Assembly (NCBI GenBank): GCA_030681635.1
Contig: JAUXRT010000616.1
Location: 1 to 8,039 of the forward strand
DNA length: 8,039 nucleotides
Source of the DNA: Reyranella sp.
GTDB taxonomy: Bacteria; Pseudomonadota; Alphaproteobacteria; Reyranellales; Reyranellaceae
Reading direction: 5' to 3'
This document shows, in pieces, positions 7,907-8,039 of the stretch. The position numbers and the translations under genes are program-made. Below the pieces are notes generated by a model, which was not told the DNA's origin, ran no database searches, and saw only the letters and a list, made by a program, of their open reading frames with translations. Every line of letters begins with the position of its first letter. The first letter of the stretch is position 1.

Positions 7907-7932
7907 CCGGCGCCGGCGCGCGACGGCGCCGG
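7907..7932. terminator. Strong hairpin between convergent genes, possible bidirectional terminator
   Basis: CCGGCGCCG (7907-7915) and CGGCGCCGG (7924-7932) form a perfect 9-bp stem with an 8-base loop. It lies 17 bases after the TerC-family stop and 11 bases beyond the stop of the converging purC-like gene. No T-run flanks either side, so it is a candidate shared terminator of the GC-rich, T-poor kind. Confidence 0.5.
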
Positions 7933-7943
7933 ACATCTCTCGT

Positions 7944-8039
7944 TCACTCGGATATGTGGAGGTCGGCCCCGGTCAGCCGGCGATAGGCTTCCAGGTATCG
8001 CTTGCTGGTGGCCTCGACGACCTCGGCCGGCAGCCTGGG
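7944..8039 (-). CDS. purC: Probable SAICAR synthetase (PurC), C-terminal 31 residues only
   Basis: The reverse strand from the right edge reads in frame PRLPAEVVEATSKRYLEAYRR and then LTGADLHISE, ending at a TGA at 7946-7944. The block LPAEVVEATSKRYLEAYRRLTG closely resembles the conserved C-terminal helix of phosphoribosylaminoimidazole-succinocarboxamide synthase, the enzyme that joins CAIR and aspartate in purine biosynthesis. Only this tail is present, so catalytic residues cannot be checked and the call rests on one motif. It converges on the TerC-family gene, with 54 bp between the two stops that contain a hairpin. It looks like a housekeeping neighbour marking the edge of the copper locus. 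Confidence 0.7.
   Translation of the reverse strand, partial: PRLPAEVVEATSKRYLEAYRRLTGADLHISE

Overview
The window is GC-rich, densely packed DNA from a Gram-negative bacterium, most likely an alphaproteobacterium. This rests on the strong G/C third-position bias, the Tat and lipoprotein export signals, and the type of CsoR, TolC and P-type ATPase present. I could not confirm the taxon by search. Most of the window (1 to 6449) is a copper-resistance locus. The right end holds unrelated-looking genes: a small membrane protein, a TerC-family transporter and the 3' end of what looks like purC.

Layout. A 39-bp gap (4068-4106) separates two divergent units. To the right runs a Cu(I)-type P1B ATPase (4107-6449). 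To the left runs a CsoR-family copper sensor (4067-3792), then a Cys/His-containing exported protein (3787-3299) that starts 4 nt after the csoR stop. After a 167-bp gap come a small lipoprotein (3131-2907), a TolC-family outer-membrane lipoprotein (2910-1474, 4-nt overlap), a Tat-exported multicopper oxidase (1458-58) and the first 12 codons of another exported protein (38-1) that leaves the window. A perfect 7-bp inverted repeat in the divergent gap is a very good CsoR operator. It lies in the spacers of two overlapping, face-to-face promoter-like sequences.

How the parts fit (inference from families). Cu(I) would be pumped from cytoplasm to periplasm by the ATPase. In the periplasm it would be oxidised by the multicopper oxidase, bound by the small Cys/His or Met-rich proteins, and possibly carried out through the TolC-like channel. 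CsoR would release the shared operator when it binds Cu(I). No RND pump or membrane-fusion partner for the TolC protein lies inside the window; the operon continues off the left edge.

Right part. Downstream of the ATPase is a hairpin region with two mutually exclusive foldings (6465-6506), then a 115-aa two-helix membrane protein of unknown function (6552-6899). A TerC/YjbE-type membrane protein follows, probably starting at a TTG (6984-7889). A strong hairpin (7907-7932) separates it from the convergent last 31 codons of a probable SAICAR synthetase (8039-7944).

The most unusual sequence features are the compact divergent copper-control region, which predicts two nearly leaderless mRNAs, two small uncharacterised exported proteins in the copper operon, and a pair of overlapping perfect palindromes (22 bp and 18 bp) inside the TolC coding sequence.
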